Positions 34,221-42,142 of a stretch of DNA of 64,000 nt are shown here, piece after piece. The notes under the pieces are model-generated. The model was not told where the DNA came from and did not search any database. It saw only the letters and a list, made by a program, of their open reading frames with translations. The number at the start of each line of letters is the position of its first letter. The first letter of the stretch is position 1. The DNA is from Pseudodesulfovibrio indicus (GTDB taxonomy: Bacteria; Desulfobacterota; Desulfovibrionia; Desulfovibrionales; Desulfovibrionaceae), in contig NZ_CP014206.1 in assembly GCF_001563225.1 (NCBI RefSeq), forward strand, positions 1,054,001 to 1,118,000, written 5' to 3'. Both the position numbers and the translations under genes were made by a program.

Positions 34221-34571
34221 ATGGACATCATCAAGAAAATCGAATCCGAACACATTCGTTTGGACATGCCCGAATTCAAGGCCGGCGACACCGTCAAGGT
34301 GCACTACCGGATCATCGAGGGCGAAAAAGAGCGCATCCAGGTCTTCCAGGGCGCGGTCCTGCGTCGCCGCCGCGGCACCACCAACTCCACCTTCACCGTG
34401 CGCAAGATTTCCGACGGCGTGGGCGTGGAGCGCGTGTTCCCCATGAACTCCCCGTTCATCGACCGCGTGGAAATCGTCTCCGAGGGCAAGGTCCGCCGCT
34501 CGCGCATCTACTACCTGCGCAATCTGCGCGGTAAGGCCGCCCGCATCAAGTCCAAGCAGATCTGGGAGTAA
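34221..34571 (+). CDS. rplS: 50S ribosomal protein L19
   Basis: A 116-residue ribosomal protein at the 30S-50S interface. It has FKAGDTVKVHYRIIEGEKERIQVFQGAVLRRRRG, TFTVRKISDGVGVERVFPMNSPFI and RVRRSRIYYLR-like KVRRSRIYYLRNLRGKAARI. AAGGAG lies about eight bases before the ATG. Downstream are three tandem repeats, each with a terminator, rather than rnhB directly. Confidence 0.97.
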   Translation: MDIIKKIESEHIRLDMPEFKAGDTVKVHYRIIEGEKERIQVFQGAVLRRRRGTTNSTFTVRKISDGVGVERVFPMNSPFIDRVEIVSEGKVRRSRIYYLRNLRGKAARIKSKQIWE

Positions 34572-34717
34572 TTTTTCGGATAAGCGGGCGTCTGCACCGC
34601 CGCTCGGCAAATCCGGACCCTTGCGTATTAGGATACGCGGCGGCCCCGGATTCGCCTCCCGTCGGCACAGTCACCCACTTCTCCAAAAAATTACAGGAAG
34701 ATCAGATAGGAATATAT

Positions 34718-34749
34718 GCCCGGAGTGTCCATCGACACTCCGGGCTTTT
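34718..34749 (+). terminator. Intrinsic terminator, repeat unit 1
   Basis: Perfect 12-bp stem (34718-34729 with 34734-34745), CATC loop, four Ts. Confidence 0.92.
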
Positions 34750-34903
34750 GTGCTTGTGTTTTGGGGTGGGCGGGCGTCTGCACCGCCGCTCGCGGAACCC
34801 GGACCCTTGCGTATTAGGATACGCGGCGGCCCCGGATTCGCCTCCCGTCGGCACAGCCACCCACTTCTCCAAAAAATTACAGGAAGATCAGACAGGAATA
34901 TAT

Positions 34904-34935
34904 GCCCGGAGTGTCCATCGACACTCCGGGCTTTT
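34904..34935 (+). terminator. Intrinsic terminator, repeat unit 2
   Basis: Identical to the unit 1 terminator: 34904-34915 with 34920-34931, CATC loop, four Ts. Confidence 0.92.
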
Positions 34936-35087
34936 GTGCTTGTGTTTTGGGGTGGGCGGGCGTCTGCACCGCCGCTCGCGGAACCCGGACCCTTGCCTAT
35001 TGGGATGCGCTACGGCCTCGGCTTCCGCTCCCGTCGGCACATCCACCCATTTCTCCAAAATATTGCAAGAAAACCGGTGAAATTTGC

Positions 35088-35119
35088 GCCCGGAGTGTCT
35101 CGCGACACTCCGGGCTTTT
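35088..35119 (+). terminator. Intrinsic terminator, repeat unit 3
   Basis: Same stem letters as the other two (35088-35099 with 35104-35115); the loop is TCGC instead of CATC, although the rest of this unit has diverged. Confidence 0.92.
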
Positions 35120-35225
35120 GTGGTTTGGATTCTTGGAGGAACGGTCTGGTACCTTGGTTTCCGGGGGCGGTTCGGAGTGGCTTTTCGGAACGATTTGAGG
35201 CACAAGCAGGGGCGGAGGAAGACCG

Positions 35226-35866
35226 ATGGCGCAGGTGTTGTTGTTTGGCGGGCGGAGTTTCGAAGCCCATGAGATCGCCGGGGTGGACGAGGCCGGGCGG
35301 GGGTGTCTGGCCGGGCCGGTGGTGGCCGGGGCGTGCATCCTGCCGGTGGAGTACGACCTGCCGTGGCTGAACGACTCCAAGCAGCTCAGCGAGGCCAGGC
35401 GGGAAACGCTGTATCCGCTCATCCGGGAGCAGGCCGTGGCCTGGGGCGTGGGCGTGGCCTGGCCGTGGGAGATCGACGCCATCAATATTTTGCAGGCCAC
35501 CTTCCGGGCCATGAGCCGGGCGGTGCGGGCCATGAAGGTCGAGCCGCGCTTCCTGCGCATCGACGGCGACAAGCTCATCCCGCGCCACGCACTTCAGCTG
35601 GACATCCCCAGGAATTCGTCATCAAGGGCGACGGCTCGGTCCCGGCCATCTCCGCCGCGTCCGTCCTGGCCAAGACCTTCCGCGACCGCCTCATGGTCCG
35701 CTTGGCCCGCCGCTATCCCGGCTACGGCCTGGAATCCCACATGGGCTACGGCACCAAGGCCCACGTCGAGGCCATCCGCACCCTCGGCCCTTGCCGCCTC
35801 CATCGGCTGACCTTCAAGAAGGTCAAACCCGAGGACAAGCCGCAGGTCCAGGCCTCCCTTTTCTAG
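35226..35866 (+). pseudogene. rnhB: Ribonuclease HII, disrupted by a one-base deletion
   Basis: RNase HII removes ribonucleotides from DNA-RNA hybrids. The 5' part encodes [20 protein letters not shown] (catalytic Asp21, Glu22) and [10 protein letters not shown], a third acidic residue. After LDIP the frame is wrong; the rest, [25 protein letters not shown] and [13 protein letters not shown], reads in another frame to the stop at 35866. One extra C near 35610 (ATCCCC to ATCCCCC) restores a protein of about 213 residues of normal length. Either a pseudogene or a sequencing error in a C-run. The stop is followed by palindromic element copy 3. Confidence 0.88.
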
Positions 35867-35870
35867 GAAT

Positions 35871-35945
35871 GCCTCCGGCGGCCAGGGGGGAAACCTCTTG
35901 AGAGAGGTTTCCCCCCTGGACCCCCCTTCCAGAACTTTTTGTGTG
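35871..35945 (+). repeat. Stop-proximal palindromic element, copy 3 (3' end of rnhB)
   Basis: GCCTCCGGCGGCC begins four bases after the rnhB stop. A perfect 17-bp stem (35882-35898 with 35903-35919, loop TGAG) carries AAACCTCT / AGAGGTTT at the tip. GGACCCCCC, then CCAGAACTTTTTG follow. The outer CCAGGGGGG / CCCCCCTGG is shared with copy 2; the tip is different but still paired. It is likely also a terminator. Confidence 0.8.
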
Positions 35946-36034
35946 CCTTCGGCAGGTCCGTGCGGACGCAAAGTTCGTGCGGGGATTGTTTTGAAAAAGA
36001 ATCGTGAAGCGGTGCGGCCTCTGATTATCTCCAC

Positions 36035-36161
36035 ACCTCGCGCAGCGACCCAAAGAGTTTAGGAAGGGAGATGGGGTTGGGGGGTCCAGGGGGGAAGGGG
36101 AAGAGGGGAACCCTTTGCAAAGGGTTCCCCTCTTCCCCTTCCCCCTGGCCGCCGGAGGCGA
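36035..36161 (-). repeat. Stop-proximal palindromic element, copy 2 (3' end of smpB)
   Basis: Read on the minus strand, GCCTCCGGCGGCC begins seven bases after the smpB stop. The body is a 63-bp near-perfect palindrome (36086-36148, one unpaired G, centre TTTGCAAA), then GGACCCCCC, a pyrimidine tract, CCTAAACTCTTTGG and CGCTGCGCG. Copies 2 and 3 face each other between rnhB and smpB. The remaining bases between them (35946-36034) hold no gene that I can see. Confidence 0.8.
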
Positions 36162-36166
36162 AAAAC

Positions 36167-36646
36167 CTACTTGTACGCGGCCAGCTGGCGCTGGGTGTCG
36201 CGGGAGATGTCGCGTTCCTTGAGGTCCTGCTTCTTGGAGTGGACGTTCTTGCCGCGCCCCAGGCCGACCTGGACCTTCACCTTGCCGCGGCTGAAGTACA
36301 TCTTCATGGGCACCACGGTCAGGCCCTTCTGTTCGGTCTTGGCCTGGAGGGTCGCGATCTCCTGCTTGTGGAGCAGGAGGCGGCGGGGCCGCTCGGGGTC
36401 GTGCTGGTCGTATGCCCCGGTCTTGTCGTAGGGCGCGATGTGCACGCCGAGCAGAAAGGCGGAGCCGTCGCGGAAGCCGACGTAGCCGTCCTTGAAGGAT
36501 ACCTGGCCGCCGCGCAGGGACTTGACCTCGGAGCCGACCAGGGAGATGCCCGCCTCGAAGGTCTCGAGGATCTCGTAGAGGCGGCGGGCCTGCTTGTTGA
36601 CCGCGATGGTGTCCGGGGAGAGGGTCTTGTTTTTCTTTTTTGCCAT
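36167..36646 (-). CDS. smpB: SsrA-binding protein SmpB
   Basis: A 159-residue partner of tmRNA in ribosome rescue. [64 protein letters not shown] and the [33 protein letters not shown] stretch (with PMKMYF here) match the family. The basic tail is complete. It lies three bases downstream of ptsI on the same strand. The tmRNA gene is not in the window. Confidence 0.95.
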   Translation of the reverse strand: MAKKKNKTLSPDTIAVNKQARRLYEILETFEAGISLVGSEVKSLRGGQVSFKDGYVGFRDGSAFLLGVHIAPYDKTGAYDQHDPERPRRLLLHKQEIATLQAKTEQKGLTVVPMKMYFSRGKVKVQVGLGRGKNVHSKKQDLKERDISRDTQRQLAAYK

Positions 36647-36649
36647 GAT

Positions 36650-38434
36650 CTAGCTGGGCAGCTCGTCGTTTTCGAGGAGCGAGGAGAAGAAGGTCACTTC
36701 CTCCGGGAAATGCTTGAAGATGTTGTCCATCACCAGGTTGTTGATGCGGCTGACCGTGCGGCACTCCAGGACGCCCTTGAGGAGCTGGCGGCAGTCGTGC
36801 ATGTTGGTCTGCCGGATGATCCGCTTTATGCCGGGAATGGCCTGCGGGGTCATGGAGATGGAATCGATGCCCATGCCGAGCAGGATGGGTACGCAGAACG
36901 GGTCGGACGCCACCTCACCGCAGAGCGACACTTCTATGCCCGCCTGGTGCGCGGCGTCAACCACCAATTTGATGGCCCGCAGGGTGGCCGGGTGCAGCGG
37001 CTGGTACAGGTAGGACACGTGCCGGTTGGTGCGGTCCACGCCGATGGAGTACTGGATCAGGTCGTTGGTGCCGATGGAGAAGAAGTCCACCTCGTGGGCC
37101 AGGAACTCGGCGATGAGCACGGCGGCGGGCAGCTCGATCATGGTCCCGATGGGCATGTCCGGGTCGTAGTCCACGCCCTCGCGGCGCAGCTCGGCCTTGG
37201 CCTGGGCCAGCCACGCCTTGGCCTGGCGGACCTCCTTCACGCCGGAGATCATGGGGAACATGAGCGACACGTTGCCGTAGGCCGAGGCGCGCAGGATGGC
37301 GCGCAGCTGGGTCTTGAACAGCTGGGGGTTCTTGAGGCAGAAGCGGATGGCCCGCAGCCCCATGGCCGGGTTGGTCTCGTTCAGCTCGCCGAAGGTGGAG
37401 ATGAATTTGTCGCTGCCCAGGTCCAGGGTGCGGAAGACCACCTTGCGCGGGGCCATGATGGCCGCCAGGTCGATGTACTTCTCGGCCAGCTCGTCCTCGG
37501 TGGGCAGGGTGGTCCGGTTCAGATAGGCGTACTCGGTGCGGTACAGCCCCACGCCCTCGCCGCCGTTGTCGATGACCGCGGCCACCTCCTCCACCAGCTC
37601 GATGTTGGCGTAGACCATGACCCGCGACCCGTCGAAGGTCTCGGCGGGCATCTGGCAGTGGCGCTTGATCTTGCGGGTGTAGTCCTCGAACAGGGCGGCC
37701 CGCTCATTGTAGTCGGCCAGCTCGTGCTCGGTGGGGTTGACCACGATCTTGCCGGTCAGCCCGTCGATGATCACCAGGTCGCCGTCGTGGACCGAGTCCT
37801 CCAGGCGGCCCACGCCGACCAGGGCGGGGATGCCGAGCGACCGGGCCATGATGCCGGTGTGCGAGGTCTTGCCGCCGCGCACGGTGGCAAAGGCCATGAT
37901 CTTGTCCACCTGGAGCTCGACGGTGTCCGCCGGGGTCAGGTCGTGGGCCATGATGATGGCCCGCCCGGAGATGGCGGACAGGTCGGTGTGTACGCCCATG
38001 AGCTTGGTCAGCACCTTGTCCGCCACCACGCGCACGTCCTGCATGCGCTCGCGGATGTACTGGTCCTTGATGGCCTCGAAGGCGGCCTCCTGGTCGGAGA
38101 CGGCCTTTTCCAGCGCCCAGGCCGCATTCAGGCCGAGGGAGGTGATGTATTTTTCGGAGGCCCCGGAGAGCTTGGGGTCCTTGAGCATCATCAGGTGGGT
38201 GTCGATGAGCGAGCCGTGGCTCTTGAGTTCCTCGGGCACCTGGGCGCGGATGACGGTCAGCTCCTTTTCCACGTCCTTGAAGGCCGCGTGGAGGCGCTCG
38301 ATCTCCGCAGGCATGTCCTCGGAGGCGACGATCTGCCGGGGCAGGTTCGCCATGTGGTTCCGGTTGACGAAAAAGGCCTTGCCGATGGCAATGCCGGTGG
38401 CAACCGGTATGCCCGTGAGGATCGCGTCTGCCAT
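36650..38434 (-). CDS. ptsI: Phosphoenolpyruvate-protein phosphotransferase (PTS enzyme I)
   Basis: A 594-residue enzyme that takes phosphate from PEP and passes it to HPr. The phospho-histidine lies in VRGGKTSHTGIMARSLGIPALVG at about residue 191. The PEP-binding half has GGEGVGLYRTEYAYLNR, FRTLDLGSDK, RAIRFCLKNPQLFKTQLRAILRAS, GTMIELPAAV and VSLCGEVASDP with the catalytic Cys. Start ATG at 38434 directly abuts the ptsH stop. Together with HPr and the IID gene it forms a mannose-type PTS segment. Confidence 0.95.
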   Translation of the reverse strand: MADAILTGIPVATGIAIGKAFFVNRNHMANLPRQIVASEDMPAEIERLHAAFKDVEKELTVIRAQVPEELKSHGSLIDTHLMMLKDPKLSGASEKYITSLGLNAAWALEKAVSDQEAAFEAIKDQYIRERMQDVRVVADKVLTKLMGVHTDLSAISGRAIIMAHDLTPADTVELQVDKIMAFATVRGGKTSHTGIMARSLGIPALVGVGRLEDSVHDGDLVIIDGLTGKIVVNPTEHELADYNERAALFEDYTRKIKRHCQMPAETFDGSRVMVYANIELVEEVAAVIDNGGEGVGLYRTEYAYLNRTTLPTEDELAEKYIDLAAIMAPRKVVFRTLDLGSDKFISTFGELNETNPAMGLRAIRFCLKNPQLFKTQLRAILRASAYGNVSLMFPMISGVKEVRQAKAWLAQAKAELRREGVDYDPDMPIGTMIELPAAVLIAEFLAHEVDFFSIGTNDLIQYSIGVDRTNRHVSYLYQPLHPATLRAIKLVVDAAHQAGIEVSLCGEVASDPFCVPILLGMGIDSISMTPQAIPGIKRIIRQTNMHDCRQLLKGVLECRTVSRINNLVMDNIFKHFPEEVTFFSSLLENDELPS

Positions 38435-38740
38435 CTAAGCCCCTTCGAATTTGTTCAGGAACAGCGATTCGAGTCGCTCCAGGGCGGCCTCGGCGTCCGC
38501 GCCCGATGCGCGGATCTCCAGGACGTTGCCCGGTCCTGCGGCCAGGGTCAGGATGTCGAGGATGGACTTGGCGTCCACCGTCTGGCCATCCAGGGCCAGA
38601 GAGATGTCCGCCTCGAACGCCTGCGCCTCCTGGGCGAGCCGCCCCGCGGGCCGCGCGTGCAGCCCGTTGTCGGAGGCGACGACGACTTTCCGGGATAGGT
38701 ATTCCTCGGCCCCGCCTGTCGTGGTGATGTCGTCCGTCAT
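38435..38740 (-). CDS. ptsH: Phosphocarrier protein HPr
   Basis: A 101-residue HPr with a 12-residue N-terminal extension (MTDDITTTGGAE). The active-site His is in ASDNGLHARPAGRLAQEA, and the regulatory-serine region reads VDAKSILDILTLAAGPGNVLEI, so Ser46-type phosphorylation is possible. It ends directly before the ptsI start. The IID gene lies upstream on the same strand. Confidence 0.93.
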   Translation of the reverse strand: MTDDITTTGGAEEYLSRKVVVASDNGLHARPAGRLAQEAQAFEADISLALDGQTVDAKSILDILTLAAGPGNVLEIRASGADAEAALERLESLFLNKFEGA

Positions 38741-38790
38741 TATCTATAACCTGCTTTTCAGATCGTGTTTATGGCTGATCGAGATAAAAA

Positions 38791-39579
38791 TCACAAGCCA
38801 AATCCGTTTCTGGCCGTTGCCTCGATCCAGGGAAACAATTCGATGAACCCGACGAATACGGCCACGGCCAGCACGCGGGAAAGCAGCCCGGTGCGCACGT
38901 AGCGCGCGAAAAACATCAGGGCGGCCACGCCGATGAGCATCTCCCACCAGCGGTAGGGGCGCGGCCAGATGAGTATCCAGAGCCAGAGCAGGAGCGCGGC
39001 GTTGGCGTACTTGACCCTGCGGCCCCAGTTGATCAGGTCCCAGCGCTTGAGCCGCTCCAGGAACTTGAACCCCTGGCGGACGCCGCAGGTGAAGGTGTAG
39101 GCGCGGAACACCTGCAATCCCAGGAGCATGGCCAGCCCGAGGGCAAAGGCTGCCGCCGGGTTGCCCGAGAGCAGCAGGCAGATGGTCAGGAGCGCCCAGA
39201 AGATCAGCAGGCTGCCCGCGAACACCGAATCGCCGATGGCGGACAGGGTGTAGCTGGTGGTGTCGCGCACCTTGGCCAGCATGGCGGGCGGGAAATGCCC
39301 GGCGGAGATGGTCGTCTCCACGTTGAGCAGGATGCCGACCATGCACGGGGTCCAGAACGGGTGGGACTGGTAGTGGCGGGCGTACCGCTTCAGCGCGGTG
39401 CGCAGCTCCCGGCGGTCCTTGTGGATGGCCCGCAGCCCGGGCAGCATGGCGTACATCAGGCCGATGTTCTGCATGCCGCGCGTGTTGAACGCCGCGCCCG
39501 TCAGATAGCAGCGCAGGAAGCTGCGCAGGAAGGCCATCGTCCGGGTGTCGGCGTGGATGCGGGAGAGTCCGTGGGCCAT
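38791..39579 (-). CDS. PTS system mannose/fructose/sorbose family IID component
   Basis: A 262-residue membrane protein matching EIID: FLRCYLTGAAFNTRGMQNIGLMYAMLPGL at the N-terminus, ALKRYARHYQSHPFWTPCMVGILLNVE, LSAIGDSVFAGSLLIFWAL and hydrophobic helices towards the end. Mannose-class PTS permeases need a IIC partner and IIA/IIB domains; none of these is beside it here, where bioY is the upstream neighbour. Whether the complex is completed from elsewhere is unknown. HPr and EI follow. Confidence 0.88.
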   Translation of the reverse strand: MAHGLSRIHADTRTMAFLRSFLRCYLTGAAFNTRGMQNIGLMYAMLPGLRAIHKDRRELRTALKRYARHYQSHPFWTPCMVGILLNVETTISAGHFPPAMLAKVRDTTSYTLSAIGDSVFAGSLLIFWALLTICLLLSGNPAAAFALGLAMLLGLQVFRAYTFTCGVRQGFKFLERLKRWDLINWGRRVKYANAALLLWLWILIWPRPYRWWEMLIGVAALMFFARYVRTGLLSRVLAVAVFVGFIELFPWIEATARNGFGL

Positions 39580-39592
39580 GGTCCGTCGGTTC

Positions 39593-40141
39593 CTATGCGT
39601 TGGCGGGCATCAGCCGGGCGCGCGCCAGGACGCGGCCCACGGCCACGGCCATGCCGGTCTTGACCAGTCCCCAGAGCAGGAACGGGGCCACGCCCGCGTA
39701 CCATGCCCGGGACCAGGTCAGGTCTAGGGAGAATTTGAGCCAGACCAGGCCCATGGCGAACAGGGCGGCCATGCCCAGGATGCCGAAGACGAAGCCGCGC
39801 GCCCAGGTCACGCCGGACGCGGTGCGCGCCAGGCCGGAGACCAGGGCCATGACCATGAACCCGACGAGGAACCCGCCTGTGGGGCCGAGCAGATGGCCCA
39901 GGCCGGACTTGCCGCCCGCGAACACGGGCAGCCCCGCAGTCCCGGCCAGTAGATAAAGGCCCACGGCCAGCGCGCCCCGACGGGGGCCGAGCACGAACCC
40001 GGCCAGGGTGACGAAAAAGGTCTGCATGGACACGGGCACCGGGCCGATGGGCAGGTTGGCGTAGGCCCCGGCAGCGATGAGCGCGGCCATGAGCGCGGTC
40101 CAGACCAGCCGGTGTATGTCGGAGAGAGGCGAATCGTTCAT
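39593..40141 (-). CDS. bioY: Biotin transporter BioY (second paralog)
   Basis: A 182-residue membrane protein, the substrate-binding S component of a biotin ECF transporter. Family motifs are LPIGPVPVSMQTFFVTLAGFVLGPRRGALAVGLYLLAG and GLPVFAGGKSGLGHLLGPTGGFLVGF. It is closely similar to the upstream bioY over its whole length (SDIHRLVWTALMAALIAAGAY versus SDLHRLVWTALMAALIGAGAY), so the pair arose by tandem duplication. No ATPase (BioM) or BioN gene is nearby. A 77-base gap separates it from the first copy. Confidence 0.9.
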   Translation of the reverse strand: MNDSPLSDIHRLVWTALMAALIAAGAYANLPIGPVPVSMQTFFVTLAGFVLGPRRGALAVGLYLLAGTAGLPVFAGGKSGLGHLLGPTGGFLVGFMVMALVSGLARTASGVTWARGFVFGILGMAALFAMGLVWLKFSLDLTWSRAWYAGVAPFLLWGLVKTGMAVAVGRVLARARLMPANA

Positions 40142-40218
40142 AGGGGTGTTTCCTAACAGGTTTTTCGGGGAAACGCACCAGCCCGGAGAACCCCTGTTCC
40201 GGGCGGGGAGGGGCGGCG

Positions 40219-40776
40219 TCAGCGGGGCGCGATGGCCAGGCGGACGAGATACCGGGCGCAGGCCAGGGCCGCGACGACCTTGATGATGTCCCAGGGGATG
40301 AACGGCAGGATGCCCACGGCCGCCGCCTTGGTCCAGGTCAGGTCCAGGACGGTCTTGAGCCAGGCCGCGCCCGCGACGTAGGCCGCGCCCACGCCCGCCA
40401 GCCCGGCACCCAGGCCGCGCGTCCAGGGCAGACGCCCGTCGGCGGTGCGGGCCAGGCCGCAGAGCAGGGCCGTGGCCAGGAACCCGAACAGGTAGCCCCC
40501 CGTGGGGCCGATGAGATGGGCCAGGCCGGACTTGCCGCCGGAAAAGACCGGCAGCCCGATGGTCCCGGCCAGCAGGTACAACCCCATGGCCAGCACCGCG
40601 CGCCGGGGGCCGAGCAGGTACCCGGCCAGGAAGATGAAGAACGGCTGCATGGACACCGGAACCGGGCCGATGGGCACGATGAGATACGCTCCGGCCCCGA
40701 TGAGGGCGGCCATGAGCGCGGTCCAGACCAGCCGGTGCAGGTCGGAGAGGGGGCCTGTTTCGCGAAGGTCGGCCAT
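40219..40776 (-). CDS. bioY: Biotin transporter BioY (first paralog)
   Basis: A 185-residue BioY S component directly downstream of bioB (3-base gap). VPIGPVPVSMQPFFIFLAGYLLGPRRAVLAMGLYLLAG and GLPVFSGGKSGLAHLIGPTGGYLFGF carry the family signatures. About six membrane helices are visible. Being translated with bioB, it suggests that biotin uptake and last-step synthesis are expressed together. The second copy follows. Confidence 0.92.
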   Translation of the reverse strand: MADLRETGPLSDLHRLVWTALMAALIGAGAYLIVPIGPVPVSMQPFFIFLAGYLLGPRRAVLAMGLYLLAGTIGLPVFSGGKSGLAHLIGPTGGYLFGFLATALLCGLARTADGRLPWTRGLGAGLAGVGAAYVAGAAWLKTVLDLTWTKAAAVGILPFIPWDIIKVVAALACARYLVRLAIAPR

Positions 40777-40779
40777 GGG

Positions 40780-41754
40780 TCACTCCTTTGCCGGGACCTG
40801 TCCGGCCCGGCGGATGTCGTCGAGATCCGAGGCGGCGTCCGTGCCGCGCGTGGTCAGGTAGTCGCCGATCATCAGCCCGCTCGCGCCCGCGCCGAGCAGC
40901 TCGGCCTTGCGCGCCGCGCCGAACACCGTGGGCCGTCCGCCGCAGACGCGCAGCTGGCGGTCCGGGAGCAGGAACCGGTACAGGGCGACGATGCGCAGGG
41001 CCTCCTCCGGGGAGAGGGGCGCGCGGTCCTCCAGCGGGGTGCCGGGAATGGGCGTCAGGAAATTGATCGGCACCGAAGGCACGCCCAGTTCGCCCAGGAG
41101 CAGGGCCAGCTCCACCCGGTCGTCCCAGGTCTCGCCGATGCCGAAGATGCCGCCCGAGCAGACGTACAGCCCGGCGTCCAGCCCGGCGCGGACCGCGTCC
41201 ACGTCCTCGGCGTAGGCGTGGGTCGTGCACATCTTGGGGAAATGGGTGGCCGAGGTCTCCAGGTTGTGATGGTAGCCGCGCAGCCCCGCCGCCTTGAGGC
41301 GCGCCAGCTGGACCCGGTCGAGGATGCCGGGGGAGAGGTCCGGGATCAGCCCGGCGGCGGCCACCGCGCGCACGCCGCGCTCGAATCCGTCCAGGTCGCA
41401 CCCCCCGACCAGCTTGCCGCTGGCCACGATGCCGAAGCGCGAGGCCCCGGCTTCGCCCGCGCGGGCCGCCGCCTCGGCGATGGTCCCGGCGTCCAGCAGG
41501 GGGTGGGCAGGGCTGTTCGCCCGATGGTGGCCGGACTGGGCGCAGAAGGCGCAGTCCTCGGAACAGGTGCCGGATTTGGCGTTGATGATGGCGCACAGCC
41601 CGACCGCGTTGCCGAAGCGGGCCTCGCGGATGCGGTGCGCGTGACCGAGCAGCTCCGGGAGCCGGTCCGGTTCCAGGTCGATGAGGTAGCGGATTTCGGA
41701 ATCCGAGGGCGCGCGCCCGTCGAGGACCGCGCGGGAGATGGCCTTCAAGCTCAT
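40780..41754 (-). CDS. bioB: Biotin synthase
   Basis: A 324-residue radical-SAM enzyme that inserts sulfur into dethiobiotin. The 4Fe-4S cluster motif is GTCSEDCAFCAQS (CxxxCxxC) at about residues 62-74. The family continues with YHHNLETSATHFPKMCTTHAY, VCSGGIFGIGETWDDRVELA, PINFLTPIPGTPLED and RVCGGRPTVF, with the cysteines and arginine that bind the 2Fe-2S cluster. The rest of the bio pathway is not present in the window. First gene of bioB-bioY-bioY. Confidence 0.95.
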   Translation of the reverse strand: MSLKAISRAVLDGRAPSDSEIRYLIDLEPDRLPELLGHAHRIREARFGNAVGLCAIINAKSGTCSEDCAFCAQSGHHRANSPAHPLLDAGTIAEAAARAGEAGASRFGIVASGKLVGGCDLDGFERGVRAVAAAGLIPDLSPGILDRVQLARLKAAGLRGYHHNLETSATHFPKMCTTHAYAEDVDAVRAGLDAGLYVCSGGIFGIGETWDDRVELALLLGELGVPSVPINFLTPIPGTPLEDRAPLSPEEALRIVALYRFLLPDRQLRVCGGRPTVFGAARKAELLGAGASGLMIGDYLTTRGTDAASDLDDIRRAGQVPAKE

Positions 41755-41848
41755 GCGCGCTTATTGGACCGCTCCCGTCCAGAAGTCAAGCCGCCCGCAA
41801 ACGCCCGTTTGACGCGGACTATGTGAATTAAAGAATTTGCGAAGGGGG

Positions 41849-41876
41849 TTGCCACGACGAGGAAAAGGGCTACACT
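41849..41876 (+). promoter_or_regulatory. Candidate sigma-70 promoter of the small-protein gene
   Basis: TTGCCA (41849-41854), 16-base spacer, TACACT (41871-41876), 33 bases before the ATG at 41910. Confidence 0.5.
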
Positions 41877-41909
41877 GGAATGTGCAAATGAATTCTGGAG
41901 GTGATTAGT

Positions 41910-42125
41910 ATGGAATTGGATCTGTATTTTGCTGACGTGCTGTTCGTCTTTGCCCTGACGGCGTTCCTGGACGGCATCAGCTCCCATATGCGCGGTCTTC
42001 TGAAGGAGCGCTGCCCGGCCGTGTTCCGGTATGCCCGCCGCTTCGGACGGCGGTATCCGGCCCTGTTCGCCGAGTCAAACGACTTCTATTGCTTCTTTCA
42101 CAAGGACGCCCTGTACGGTCGTTAA
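41910..42125 (+). CDS. Small protein of unknown function
   Basis: A 71-residue protein starting MELDLYFADVLFVFALTAFLDG, with one probable membrane-associated or amphipathic helix at the N-terminus and a basic, aromatic C-terminal part (RRFGRRYPALFAESNDFYCFFH). I do not recognise it. It looks real because it has GGAGG at correct spacing, a promoter candidate upstream and a strong terminator downstream, and is flanked by genes on the other strand. Confidence 0.6.
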   Translation: MELDLYFADVLFVFALTAFLDGISSHMRGLLKERCPAVFRYARRFGRRYPALFAESNDFYCFFHKDALYGR

Positions 42126-42142
42126 GCCGCCAGCCCGCCCAC

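Larger units (their letters stand above)
34584..35119 (+). repeat. Three tandem copies of a 186-bp structured repeat, each ending in a terminator
   Basis: Units begin near 34585, 34771 and 34957, with an exact 186-base period between the first two boundaries and the third. Each has GGGCGTCTGCACCGCCGCTC, a long stem with an apical hairpin (GCGTAT-TAGG-ATACGC in units 1 and 2; GCCTAT-TGGG-ATGCGC in unit 3), the tail GTCGGCACA...CACCCA(C/T)TTCTCC, an A-rich linker, and a perfect GCCCGGAGTGTC / GACACTCCGGGC hairpin followed by TTTTGT. Units 1 and 2 are almost identical; unit 3 is diverged. No convincing ORF spans them; frames differ in each unit and lack start signals. Confidence 0.9.

Noticed and set aside
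34584-35119. A CRISPR array
   Set aside because: Repeats are 186 bp long and directly adjacent, with no spacers of constant length.
34621-35370. Open frames across the 186-bp repeats on both strands
   Set aside because: Composition is repeat-driven, frames differ among units, terminators with Ts lie inside, and there is no ribosome-binding site.
41755-41848. A BirA operator upstream of bioB
   Set aside because: No TTGTAAAC-type inverted pair with the right spacing is present.
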